Part shown: positions 26,555 through 34,606 of the stretch, piece by piece
Position numbering within the stretch: the first letter of the stretch is position 1
How the letters are laid out: each line of letters starts with the position of its first letter
NCBI GenBank assembly: GCA_015061615.1
Contig: SUWE01000001.1
Span: forward strand, 1 to 64,000
Reading direction: 5' to 3'
Length of the DNA stretch: 64,000 nucleotides
From: Lentisphaerota bacterium
Lineage (GTDB): Bacteria; Verrucomicrobiota; Lentisphaeria; Victivallales; Victivallaceae
The notes under the pieces: generated by a model
Told to the model about the DNA's origin: nothing
The model's database searches: none
What the model saw: only the letters and a program-made list of their open reading frames with translations
Made by a program: the position numbers and the translations under genes

Positions 26555-27607
26555 TCACATTGAAGCAAAGAACTCCCTTTTTTCGGGGGAGTTTTTGCGT
26601 TCCATGTAGATTTTAATTGCTTTTACTTTGGCTTTTTCCAGCAAATCATCTTTCAAACTGCCCCAGATATGCTCAGGATTTTCCTGAAGCTGACTGACAG
26701 CAGATTTTATATTTTTTAACCGTTTTTCCGGAGTGGGATGGGTGGAAAGCCACTTCCCCCACTCAGCTTCTTCTGTTGTGTTGAACTTGTTCAATACATT
26801 TATTGCACCCTGAGTGTTGAACCCGGCTTTTGATACATAGTAAATTGCCAGGCGGTCAGCTTCATATTCCTGAGTCCTGCTGTATTTCAGATTGATAAAG
26901 AATGCGGCGATGTGACTGCCGATAAGTTTGAAAGTTTCTTTTTCTTTGTCAATAAAAGTATCAGTTGCCAGTTCCTGAATCATTGATTTTGAAATTTGTT
27001 CGGCAAAGTGGTGTGCTTGACCGTGAGCCAGTTCATGAGCGATTATCCAGGCAATTTCATCATCGTTGAATTGTTTCAGCGTTCCGCTGCATATAACGAT
27101 AGTGCCACCCGGCAGGCAGAATGCGTTTACTTCCGGGGTATCGAGAATATAGATTTTTTGCGGCAGATTTGTTTTAGCCGGAATAACTTCACATAACTGT
27201 TTGAGAATATCATTGCACCGTTTTTCTTCTTTCGGGTCGTGCCGCAATATATCCAATGATTCCATTTTGCCGATAAATTGTTTACCTGTTGCATTCGCCT
27301 GTTGCGGAGTTATCAATATAAAACGTTTGCGCTTGTGCCGCGTGACCTCTTGCCGGTATGAAAGCGGATCCTGTTTGAATTGTTCCAATATTGCTGTTTT
27401 ATCAATTCCGCAAGCGGCAATATCAATGTCTATTGAACAGAATTTATCCCAGTTGCTTTTGCGGTTACAGCTGAAATGAAAGAAGCTGAAAAATATCAAT
27501 ATTACCAACAGTGCGGAAACTGCATGCCAGACAGATTTGATGAGCCAGGTGAAAAATCTGCCGATCAGTTCCAGAATTGTGCCAATAAATTCAAAAACAC
27601 TATCCAT
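26555..27607 (-). CDS. Membrane-anchored M48-family zinc metalloprotease
   Basis: A ~350-aa protein. One N-terminal membrane helix (WHAVSALLVILIFFSFFHF) anchors it; the peptidase domain has the zinc motif IAHELAHGQAHH (HExxH) and a downstream EYEADRLAIYY glutamate as third ligand. Relatives such as BepA and LoiP act in envelope quality control. The ATG at 27607 follows AAAGGA; an ATG 15 nt upstream contains that ribosome binding site and is rejected. Convergent with the plus-strand operon. Confidence 0.9.
   Translation of the reverse strand: MDSVFEFIGTILELIGRFFTWLIKSVWHAVSALLVILIFFSFFHFSCNRKSNWDKFCSIDIDIAACGIDKTAILEQFKQDPLSYRQEVTRHKRKRFILITPQQANATGKQFIGKMESLDILRHDPKEEKRCNDILKQLCEVIPAKTNLPQKIYILDTPEVNAFCLPGGTIVICSGTLKQFNDDEIAWIIAHELAHGQAHHFAEQISKSMIQELATDTFIDKEKETFKLIGSHIAAFFINLKYSRTQEYEADRLAIYYVSKAGFNTQGAINVLNKFNTTEEAEWGKWLSTHPTPEKRLKNIKSAVSQLQENPEHIWGSLKDDLLEKAKVKAIKIYMERKNSPEKREFFASM
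26568..26596 (+). terminator. Intrinsic terminator of the membrane/lipoprotein operon
   Basis: AACTCCC (26571-26577) pairs with GGGAGTT (26587-26593), with extra A-T closing pairs and a T-run to 26596. It lies inside the 3' coding end of the convergent M48 gene, which therefore supplies the hairpin as codons. Confidence 0.65.
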
Positions 27608-27818
27608 AATTTTTCCTTTCATGTCGTTTGGTTGAGTCTCTGTATACTTACTGTATCGAAAAAACTTTTTCTGACAGCATGATGAAAAATGTTTCCAAAA
27701 GGCAATCGGTCAGTTGTTTGATATTGACAGCTCGGTAAGATAAAAACAACAGCCATTCTGTAAGCATTACCAATAAATAGTGCCCCCTCTGATCCTTCGG
27801 GATCATCGGGCGGGGATA

Positions 27819-27995
27819 CTATCCGCGGGCATAAGCAATAATAATTGCAATGACGATAAGAAAAATCACAAATCCGCAGCCGCCCGCGATTATCGGACTT
27901 TTGGTCAAAGGCTGACCGCCCTGCTGGCGCTGGGTCTTTTCCAGATCGTTATAGATCACGACTGCAATTATAATGAAAAAAATTAATCCAAGCAT
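27819..27995 (-). CDS. Two-helix membrane peptide
   Basis: A 58-aa peptide with two hydrophobic helices (LGLIFFIIIAVVIYN and AGGCGFVIFLIVIAIIIAY) joined by a Gln/Gly-rich polar loop. The ATG at 27995 follows GGGAG by 8 nt and lies downstream of a strong promoter, which supports expression despite its size. No family recognised. It could be a toxin-like or stress membrane peptide, or a regulator of a membrane complex. Confidence 0.6.
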   Translation of the reverse strand: MLGLIFFIIIAVVIYNDLEKTQRQQGGQPLTKSPIIAGGCGFVIFLIVIAIIIAYARG

Positions 27996-28014
27996 CAGTG
28001 TTACTCCCTGTTTC

Positions 28015-28065
28015 AATATATCACTGCTTTCATACAATGTCAAATCTGACCAATCAAATTTGACA
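28015..28065 (-). promoter_or_regulatory. Promoter with an inverted-repeat operator
   Basis: Minus-strand TTGACA (28038-28043), 17 bp and TATATT (28015-28020) drive the two-helix peptide. An inverted repeat TGTCAAAT (28038-28045) / ATTTGACA (28058-28065) covers the -35 box, so a repressor or activator site is likely. Confidence 0.7.
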
Positions 28066-28175
28066 GCTAAAACTCACCAGAGTATCTGTACAATTAGTTA
28101 TCAATCAATATTGGGAACAGAGCGTTCCAAAAAACGCGGCAAAAAAACAGGGCAGGGGAGGCTGTAAAAATGGTG

Positions 28176-28216
28176 TTTGTGAAAAAAAATCACAAATCAT
28201 GATAAAAAATCACAAA
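28176..28216 (+). promoter_or_regulatory. Candidate operator of the DeoR-family regulator
   Basis: The inverted repeat TTTGTGA-N7-TCACAAA (28176-28196) is followed by a third TCACAAA half-site at 28210-28216, 20 bp on. It sits immediately upstream of the -35 box of the regulator gene, as expected for autoregulation and control of the dehydrogenase operon. Confidence 0.55.
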
Positions 28217-28221
28217 GGCAT

Positions 28222-28250
28222 TTGCAAAAATGCTGTTTCGTGTATATATT
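28222..28250 (+). promoter_or_regulatory. Promoter of the deoR-dehydrogenase operon
   Basis: TTGCAA (28222-28227), 17 bp and TATATT (28245-28250). The leader to the first ATG is about 30-40 nt. Confidence 0.65.
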
Positions 28251-28296
28251 ATATGTTGTACGGATAAATGTGTAACACATGGGAGTTTTCCGCATC

Positions 28297-29043
28297 ATGA
28301 CGGAAAGACGCGAAGCGATTCTTAATTATATTGAGGATAAGGGGGAGATCTCCATTGGAGAACTCGCCGCTCATTTCGGCTCTTGGTCTGAAATGACCAT
28401 ACGCCGTGACCTCGCCGCCCTTGAGCAGATGCACAAAATCATTCTCACCCGCGGCGGTGCCCGTACTATCCCTTCACGTTACGGTCTGCATGAAGATATT
28501 TACAGCGCACGCGAACAGCTTAACGACGATGCAAAGCAGAAAATAGCCGCGAAAGCTGTCGAACTTGTCGAACCCGATACCGGAATATTTATCGACTCCG
28601 GGACTACCGCAATGGCGTTTGCCCGCCGTCTGCCGGATTGTCACCTTGCGGTCATCACTGCCGCCCCAAATATCGCGTTGGAAGTTGCCATGCGTAAAGC
28701 CAAACCCTCTGTGATCATGCTCGGCGGAACCCTTTGCCGTGATGAGATAGCGGTTGCTGACCCGGAAGTTCTGACCCATCTTGAACACCTGAATATTGAT
28801 ACCGCTTTTATGGCGGCATCGGGTTATGATGAAAAAGGCGGCTTCACCGTCGGCAGTCAGTTGGGGGCGTTGCTCAAACGTGCCGTTGTCAAGCGGGCAA
28901 GAAAAGTCGTGATGATGCTCGACTCATCAAAGATCGGAACACTGCTGCCGTTCACCTTCGCCAGAATGGAGGATGTGGATGTGCTTGTCGGTGACGGTAA
29001 TATTTCTGAAAGTATAGTAAATCAATCATCTAAAGTTTTGTAA
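28297..29043 (+). CDS. DeoR-family transcriptional regulator
   Basis: A ~248-aa regulator. The N-terminal winged helix reads TERREAILNYIEDKGEISIGELAAHFG, then SEMTIRRDLAALEQ, typical of DeoR. The effector domain (DeoRC) has DSGTTAMAFAR, the sugar-phosphate-binding signature of isomerase-like folds, and the C-terminal DSSKIG and VDVLVGDG motifs. Family members are usually repressors relieved by a phosphorylated sugar. The ATG at 28297 gives the standard N-terminus; an ATG at 28279 is also open. It is followed after 26 nt by the E2 gene, so it likely controls the dehydrogenase operon. Confidence 0.9.
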   Translation: MTERREAILNYIEDKGEISIGELAAHFGSWSEMTIRRDLAALEQMHKIILTRGGARTIPSRYGLHEDIYSAREQLNDDAKQKIAAKAVELVEPDTGIFIDSGTTAMAFARRLPDCHLAVITAAPNIALEVAMRKAKPSVIMLGGTLCRDEIAVADPEVLTHLEHLNIDTAFMAASGYDEKGGFTVGSQLGALLKRAVVKRARKVVMMLDSSKIGTLLPFTFARMEDVDVLVGDGNISESIVNQSSKVL

Positions 29044-29069
29044 CCCTTAAAATAGGAGAAAAGGTACAA

Positions 29070-30698
29070 ATGGCTGATTTTATTCTGATGCCCCAGATGG
29101 GTGTCTCCGAAGAGAGCGCTCTGCTCGCTGAATGGAAAGTGAAGGAAGGCGATGTTATCAAACTTGAACAGCCGCTTTTCGGTCTGGAAACCGGTAAGTC
29201 TGCTTTTGAGGAGCTTTCCAAATACGAAGGTACTCTTTTGAAGATTCTCGTTCCCGCCGGCGAAGAAGTCGCTGTCGGTGCCCCCGTTGCCGTTATCGGT
29301 AAACCCGGTGAATCTTATGAAGTTCCCGGCGGTGCCGCTGCTCCCGCTGCCGCTCCTGCGGCCGAAGCGCCTGCCGCTGCTCCGGCTGCTCCTGCCGCCG
29401 CTGCCGCTCCCGCCTGCGACAACAAAGATGTCAACTTTATTCTGATGCCGCAGATGGGCGTTTCCGAAGAAAGCGCACTGCTTTCTGAATGGAAAGTCAA
29501 AGAAGGCGATGTCATTAAAATGGAACAGCCGCTTTTCGGTCTGGAAACCGGTAAATCTTCCTTTGAAGAACTTTCCAAGTACGAAGGTACTCTTTTGAAG
29601 ATCCTCGTTCCCGCCGGTGAAGAAGTTGCTGTCGGAGCCCCCGTTGCAGTTGTCGGCAAACCCGGAGCCGCCTTCTCTGTCCCCGGAGCCGCCGCTCCGG
29701 CTGCCGTTGCTCCTGCCGCTGCCCCCGCCCCCGTTGCTGCTGCTCCGGCTGCCGCTGCTCCTGCCGCCGCTGCTCCTGCGGCTGCCGGTTCTGAAGTTCT
29801 GGCTTCACCCCGCGCCAAAAAACTTGCCGCTGAACTCGGTCTGGATATTTCCAAAGCGATTCCCACCGGTCCGGAAAACCGCATTATTGAGCGCGATGTG
29901 AAAACTCTGAAGTCTGCCGCTCCTGCTGTTGCCGCTCCGGTTGCCGCTGCTGCTGAAGCTCCTGCTGCCGCCGCCCCTGTTGCTGCTGCTCCGGCTGCTC
30001 CTGCGGAATATACCGAAGAAAAAATTTCCCGTATCCGCAAAGTCATCGCCGACAACATGCACAAATCCCTCGCTGATATGGCTCAGCTTACCCTCAACCG
30101 TACTTTTGATGCCACCGCGATCCTTGAGATGCGCAAGCAGATGAAGAACGCTCCGGAGCTTGGGCTGGATAAAGTCACGATCAACGACCTCGTGCTTTTT
30201 GCCGTTGCCAAAACTCTGGTGGAGTTCCCCGATATCAACGCCAATTTCATCGGTGACAAGATGCGCCGTTTTACCCATGCTCAGCTTGGTGTGGCGATCG
30301 ACACTCCCAAAGGTCTGCTTGTTCCCGTTCTCCGTGATGCCGATATGATGAGTCTCAAGGCGATCTCCGCTCAGGTCAAAGAGTATGCCAACGCCTGCAA
30401 AGAGGGAACTCTTGCTTCTGACAAACTTACCGGCGGCAGTTTCACTGTCACCAACCTCGGAAATCTCGGGATCGAGAGCTTCACCCCGATCATCAATCCG
30501 CCCCAGACCGCTATCCTCGGTGTCTGTGGAACGACTCTCCGTCCCCGTCAGAAAGCCGATGGTTCCGTTGAGTTTTATCAGGCAATGGGATTGTCACTGA
30601 CCTTCGACCACCGTGTCGTTGACGGTGCGCCCGCCGCGAAATTCCTGAAGGCTGTCGCGGATAAACTTGAGAAGTTCAATCTGATCCTTGCTCTTTAA
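29070..30698 (+). CDS. 2-oxoacid dehydrogenase E2 (acyltransferase) with two lipoyl domains
   Basis: A 542-aa E2. Two nearly identical lipoyl domains (~1-80 and ~122-200) each carry the lipoyl-lysine motif LETGKS(A/S)FEELSKYEG. They are joined and followed by Ala/Pro linkers typical of E2 swinging arms. An E3/E1-binding domain (SPRAKKLAAELGLDISKAIPTG) and a third linker lead to the catalytic domain, ending in LTFDHRVVDGAPAAKFL with the catalytic His and Asp. The two lipoyl copies are also very similar at DNA level, pointing to a recent internal duplication. Whether pyruvate, acetoin or a branched-chain acid is used cannot be read from the sequence. Confidence 0.95.
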   Translation: MADFILMPQMGVSEESALLAEWKVKEGDVIKLEQPLFGLETGKSAFEELSKYEGTLLKILVPAGEEVAVGAPVAVIGKPGESYEVPGGAAAPAAAPAAEAPAAAPAAPAAAAAPACDNKDVNFILMPQMGVSEESALLSEWKVKEGDVIKMEQPLFGLETGKSSFEELSKYEGTLLKILVPAGEEVAVGAPVAVVGKPGAAFSVPGAAAPAAVAPAAAPAPVAAAPAAAAPAAAAPAAAGSEVLASPRAKKLAAELGLDISKAIPTGPENRIIERDVKTLKSAAPAVAAPVAAAAEAPAAAAPVAAAPAAPAEYTEEKISRIRKVIADNMHKSLADMAQLTLNRTFDATAILEMRKQMKNAPELGLDKVTINDLVLFAVAKTLVEFPDINANFIGDKMRRFTHAQLGVAIDTPKGLLVPVLRDADMMSLKAISAQVKEYANACKEGTLASDKLTGGSFTVTNLGNLGIESFTPIINPPQTAILGVCGTTLRPRQKADGSVEFYQAMGLSLTFDHRVVDGAPAAKFLKAVADKLEKFNLILAL

Positions 30699-30724
30699 TC
30701 AACTAATTATATACAGGTGAAATC

Positions 30725-32092
30725 ATGGTTTATGATGTACTCGTGATCGGCGGCGGTCCTGCCGGCTACAAAGCCGCAGAACGCGCGGGCCACAAAGGTA
30801 TGAGTGTCTGCCTTTTTGAGGGTCGTTCCCTCGGCGGTGTCTGTCTCAACGAAGGTTGTGTTCCGACCAAAACACTGCTTTATTCTGCGAAAATTTTTGA
30901 TTACGCCAACGGCGGCGGTGAACACTACGGTGTCACCGTTTCCGGTGCGAAGATCGACCACGCCAAAGTCGTTGCCCGTAAAGACAAAGTTGTTAAAACT
31001 CTTGTTTCCGGCGTTGCGATGCAGATGAAAGGCGCCAAAGTCAATGTCGTCAAAGCCAACGCCAAAGTCGTTGGCAAAGATGCCGCCGGAATCACCGTTG
31101 AAGCCAACGGCGAAAAATTCACCGGCAAAAAACTTATCATCGCTTCCGGATCTGTTGCCGCGGTTCCCCCCATTCCGGGATTGCGTGAGGCGGTCGCATC
31201 CGGTGATGCGCTGACCAACCGTGAGATCCTCGCTCTGACCGAAGCTCCGAAAAAGCTCATCGTTCTCGGCGGCGGTGTTATCGGTTTGGAAATGGCATCC
31301 TACTTCAACAGCATCGGTACTGAAGTCGTCGTCGTTGAGATGATGGATCGTATCGGCGGTCCCACTGATATCGAAATGTCCGAAATGCTCCGTGGAATCT
31401 ATGAAAAACGCGGCGTGAAATTCATGCTCAAAACCAAAGCTGTCGCGGTCAACGGCAATACTCTGTCTGTGGAAAATGCTGAGGGCAAAGCTGAATTGAA
31501 AGCTGACAAAATCCTTGTCGCGATCGGCCGTCGTGCCAATACCGCTGATATGGGTTATGAAAACATCGGTCTTTACATGGAACGCGGCGCGATCAAAACC
31601 GATGATGAAATGAAAACCAATGTTTCCGATGTCTTTGCTGTCGGCGACGTCAACGGCAAATCCATGCTTGCCCATACCGCTTACCGCGAAGCCGAAGTGG
31701 CTGTCAACGTTATCGCCGGTGAAAAAGATATCATGGATTACAGTGCGATCCCCGCAGTTATCTACACCAATCCGGAAGTTTCCAGTGTCGGTGAAACCGA
31801 AGAGACTGCCAAACAGAAAGGTCTCAAATACCGCGTTGTCAAGATGCCGTTGATGTACAGCGGCCGTTATATTGCTGAAAATGACGGTGGTAACGGATTC
31901 ATCAAAATGATCCTTGATCAGGATGATATCCTTATCGGAGCCTGCATTATCGGCAATCCCGGATCTGAAATGATCTTCGGTCTGGCGATGGCAATCACCC
32001 GCAAACTCAACTGTGCCGAGATCAGCAAAGTGGTCTTCCCGCACCCGACGGTCGGTGAAGTCTTCCGCGAAGCAGCTCTCAATGAAGCATAA
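30725..32092 (+). CDS. lpdA: Dihydrolipoyl dehydrogenase (E3)
   Basis: A 455-aa flavoprotein that reoxidises the E2 lipoyl groups with NAD+. The FAD-binding VIGGGPAGYKAAERAG, the redox-active disulfide GGVCLNEGCVPTK, the NAD-binding VLGGGVIGLEMASYF, a second FAD contact VFAVGDV and the C-terminal HPTVGEVFREAA with its His-Glu pair are all intact. It sits between E2 and E1 genes with gaps of 26 and 39 nt, so it serves this complex. Confidence 0.97.
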   Translation: MVYDVLVIGGGPAGYKAAERAGHKGMSVCLFEGRSLGGVCLNEGCVPTKTLLYSAKIFDYANGGGEHYGVTVSGAKIDHAKVVARKDKVVKTLVSGVAMQMKGAKVNVVKANAKVVGKDAAGITVEANGEKFTGKKLIIASGSVAAVPPIPGLREAVASGDALTNREILALTEAPKKLIVLGGGVIGLEMASYFNSIGTEVVVVEMMDRIGGPTDIEMSEMLRGIYEKRGVKFMLKTKAVAVNGNTLSVENAEGKAELKADKILVAIGRRANTADMGYENIGLYMERGAIKTDDEMKTNVSDVFAVGDVNGKSMLAHTAYREAEVAVNVIAGEKDIMDYSAIPAVIYTNPEVSSVGETEETAKQKGLKYRVVKMPLMYSGRYIAENDGGNGFIKMILDQDDILIGACIIGNPGSEMIFGLAMAITRKLNCAEISKVVFPHPTVGEVFREAALNEA

Positions 32093-32131
32093 TAAACACT
32101 TTTCAAACTATTAAAATAAAGAAAAAGAAAA

Positions 32132-34603
32132 ATGCCGAAAAGTCAATTTATTGACCCGAAAAAGGTCCGTAAGGCCGGGGTCGTCGATCTTGGTAAGATC
32201 GAATTGAACCAGTACAAGAAAAGTTTTGCAGAAGAAAAGAAAATCTTCGGCAAAGATGCTTTGCTGGGTATCTACAAAGATATGCAGTTTATCCGTGAGT
32301 TTGAAACCATGCTTTTCCAGGTTCGTACTCAGAAACATTACAACGGTGTCGATTATCTCTATACCGGTCCTGCTCACCTCTATACCGGTGAAGAAGCTCA
32401 GGCGGTCGGTATGGCTTATACCCTGACCCACGACGATATGATCTTCGGTTCACACCGCAGTCATGGTGAAGTGCTTGCCAAAGGTTTCAACGCCATCCGC
32501 AATCTGCCCGAAAAAGAACTGATGGAGATCATGGAAGGTTTCTTCGGCGGCGATCTGCTCCGTGTTGTTGAAAAACACAACAAGAGCGGCAATGTCCGTG
32601 ACCTTGCTCTTGACTACCTGCTGTACGGCTTTATGGCTGAGCTTTTCGGCCGTGCCAACGGTTTTACCCGCGGTCTGGGTAACTCAATGCACGTCTTCTT
32701 CCTGCCCTTCGGTATCTATCCGAACAACGCTATCGTCGGCGGTTCCGCCGGTATCTGTGCCGGTGCCGGACTTTACAAAAAGGTCAACAAGAAACCCGGT
32801 CTGGTCGTCTGCAACTGCGGTGACGGCTCCATGGCGCGCGGTCCGGTCTGGGAAGCGTTGAACTTCGCTTCAATGGATCAGTATTTCAAACTGTGGGATG
32901 ATGACCACAAAGGCGGTCTGCCGGTGATCTTCCACTGTATCAACAACGGTTACGGAATGGGTGGTCAGACCTGCGGCGAAACCATGGCGTATGAGATCGC
33001 TGCCCGTATCGGTTCCGGTGTCCGTCCTGATTGTCTCCATGCTGAACGTGTTGACGGTTATGATCCGTTGGCTGTTATCGACGCGTTCAAACGCAAACGC
33101 GAGATCATTGAAAACCGTCAGGGACCGGTCATGCTCGAAACTGTCACCTACCGTTACGTCGGTCACAGTGCAACTGACAGCTCCACCTATCGTACCCCGG
33201 AAGAAATCGAAGCATGGCGTGAACAGGATTCCATCGCCGCCTTCCGTGAAAAACTGGTCAAAGGCAAGATCGAATCCGACGGTGCATTCGACGGTTTCAA
33301 CGAAGATATCAAAGAGCGCATCACCCGTATCATGAAGCTGGCGATCGACGAGCAGGTTTCCCCGCGTATCGACCCCGCCAACGAGCCGGATGCAATGCGT
33401 AAATACATGCTTTCCAACGAGCGCGTTGAGAAGTTCGATGACCGCGAACCCGAAGTGAACATGCCGCTGGAAGAGAACTCCAACCTCAAGAAAATCAAAA
33501 CCAAAAAACGTTTCGGTTATGATGAAAACGGCAAAGAAGTTTCCAAACTGGTGGCTTACAACGTCCGTGATGCTCTGTTTGAAGCGATCATCAACAAATT
33601 CTACACTGATCCGACCCTGATCGCCTTCGGTGAAGACAACCGTGACTGGGGCGGTGCTTTCGGTGTTTACCGCGGTTTGACCGAAGCGATCCCGTATCAC
33701 CGTTTCTTCAACGCTCCGATCTCTGAAAGTGCGATCGTTGCGGCGGCTTGCGGTTACGCTCTTTGCGGCGGACGTGCGATTCCGGAACTGATGTACTGCG
33801 ACTTCCTCGGCTGTGCCGGAGATGAAGTGTTCAATCAGCTGGCAAAATGGCAGGCGATGTCTGCCGGTGTTCTCAAGATGCCGGTCGTCCTCCGCGTTTC
33901 CGTCGGTGCCAAATACGGTGCCCAGCATGCTCAGGACTGGACAAGCCTTTGCGCCCATATCCCCGGTCTGAAAGTCTGCTTCCCCGCGACTCCGTATGAT
34001 GCCAAAGGTCTGATGAATGCCGCTTTGAGCGGTACTGACCCGGTCGTCTTCTTCGAGAGTCAGAAACTTTATGACACCGCCGAATTGTTCCACGAAGGCG
34101 GAGTTCCGGAAGAATACTATGAAATTCCTATCGGTGAACCGGATATCAAACGTGCCGGCAGCGATCTGACCATCCTTTCCATCGGTGCTTCACTCTATCC
34201 GGCAATCAGTGCCGCCAAAGAGATGAGTGCAAAATATGGTGTTGAAGCTGAAGTCATTGACGCCCGTTCACTGGTTCCGTTCAACTATGACAAGCTGATC
34301 GAATCCGTGAAAAAGACCGGTCGTCTGATCCTGATTTCCGATGCTTGTGAACGCGGCAGCTTCCTCAACGATGTCGCCGCCAACGTTACCCGTCTGGCGT
34401 TCGATTATCTGGATGCTCCCCCGGTCGTTGTCGGTGCGCCGAACAGCATTTCACCGTGTCCGGAGCTGGAAAGCTTCTACTATCCGCAGGCGTCCTGGAT
34501 CCTCGATGCAGTCAACGAAGCGATCCTTCCGCTGCCCGGTTACAACTCAAAGATGAACTTCACCCGCGTGGAAAAACTTCGCCGCGCCAAATTGGGAATC
34601 TAA
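32132..34603 (+). CDS. Fused alpha-beta E1 component of a 2-oxoacid dehydrogenase
   Basis: An 823-aa protein combining both E1 subunits, which decarboxylate the 2-oxoacid with thiamine diphosphate and reductively acylate E2. The alpha half has the ThDP motif CGDGSMARGPVWEALNFAS ending in NNGYGMGG, and the phosphorylation-loop-like YRYVGHSATD. The beta half (from ~residue 480) has FGEDNRDWGGAFGVY, a PELMYCDFLG core and EVIDARSLVPFNYD. Fused E1 proteins are common in Bacteroidota and the PVC group, often as acetoin or branched-chain/pyruvate enzymes. ThDP dependence links it to the thiamine operon. The ribosome binding site is weak. Confidence 0.93.
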   Translation: MPKSQFIDPKKVRKAGVVDLGKIELNQYKKSFAEEKKIFGKDALLGIYKDMQFIREFETMLFQVRTQKHYNGVDYLYTGPAHLYTGEEAQAVGMAYTLTHDDMIFGSHRSHGEVLAKGFNAIRNLPEKELMEIMEGFFGGDLLRVVEKHNKSGNVRDLALDYLLYGFMAELFGRANGFTRGLGNSMHVFFLPFGIYPNNAIVGGSAGICAGAGLYKKVNKKPGLVVCNCGDGSMARGPVWEALNFASMDQYFKLWDDDHKGGLPVIFHCINNGYGMGGQTCGETMAYEIAARIGSGVRPDCLHAERVDGYDPLAVIDAFKRKREIIENRQGPVMLETVTYRYVGHSATDSSTYRTPEEIEAWREQDSIAAFREKLVKGKIESDGAFDGFNEDIKERITRIMKLAIDEQVSPRIDPANEPDAMRKYMLSNERVEKFDDREPEVNMPLEENSNLKKIKTKKRFGYDENGKEVSKLVAYNVRDALFEAIINKFYTDPTLIAFGEDNRDWGGAFGVYRGLTEAIPYHRFFNAPISESAIVAAACGYALCGGRAIPELMYCDFLGCAGDEVFNQLAKWQAMSAGVLKMPVVLRVSVGAKYGAQHAQDWTSLCAHIPGLKVCFPATPYDAKGLMNAALSGTDPVVFFESQKLYDTAELFHEGGVPEEYYEIPIGEPDIKRAGSDLTILSIGASLYPAISAAKEMSAKYGVEAEVIDARSLVPFNYDKLIESVKKTGRLILISDACERGSFLNDVAANVTRLAFDYLDAPPVVVGAPNSISPCPELESFYYPQASWILDAVNEAILPLPGYNSKMNFTRVEKLRRAKLGI

Positions 34604-34606
34604 GCT

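Noticed and set aside
30707-32044. Long open frame (445 codons) on the minus strand opposite the E3 gene
   Set aside because: It is antisense to a dihydrolipoyl dehydrogenase with all motifs intact. The product is Phe/Asp/His/Gly-rich without a recognisable domain, typical of a codon-bias shadow.
32870-34093. Long minus-strand frame (407 codons) opposite the E1 gene
   Set aside because: Same reason: the plus strand encodes conserved ThDP-binding and beta-subunit motifs; the antisense translation has shadow-like composition.
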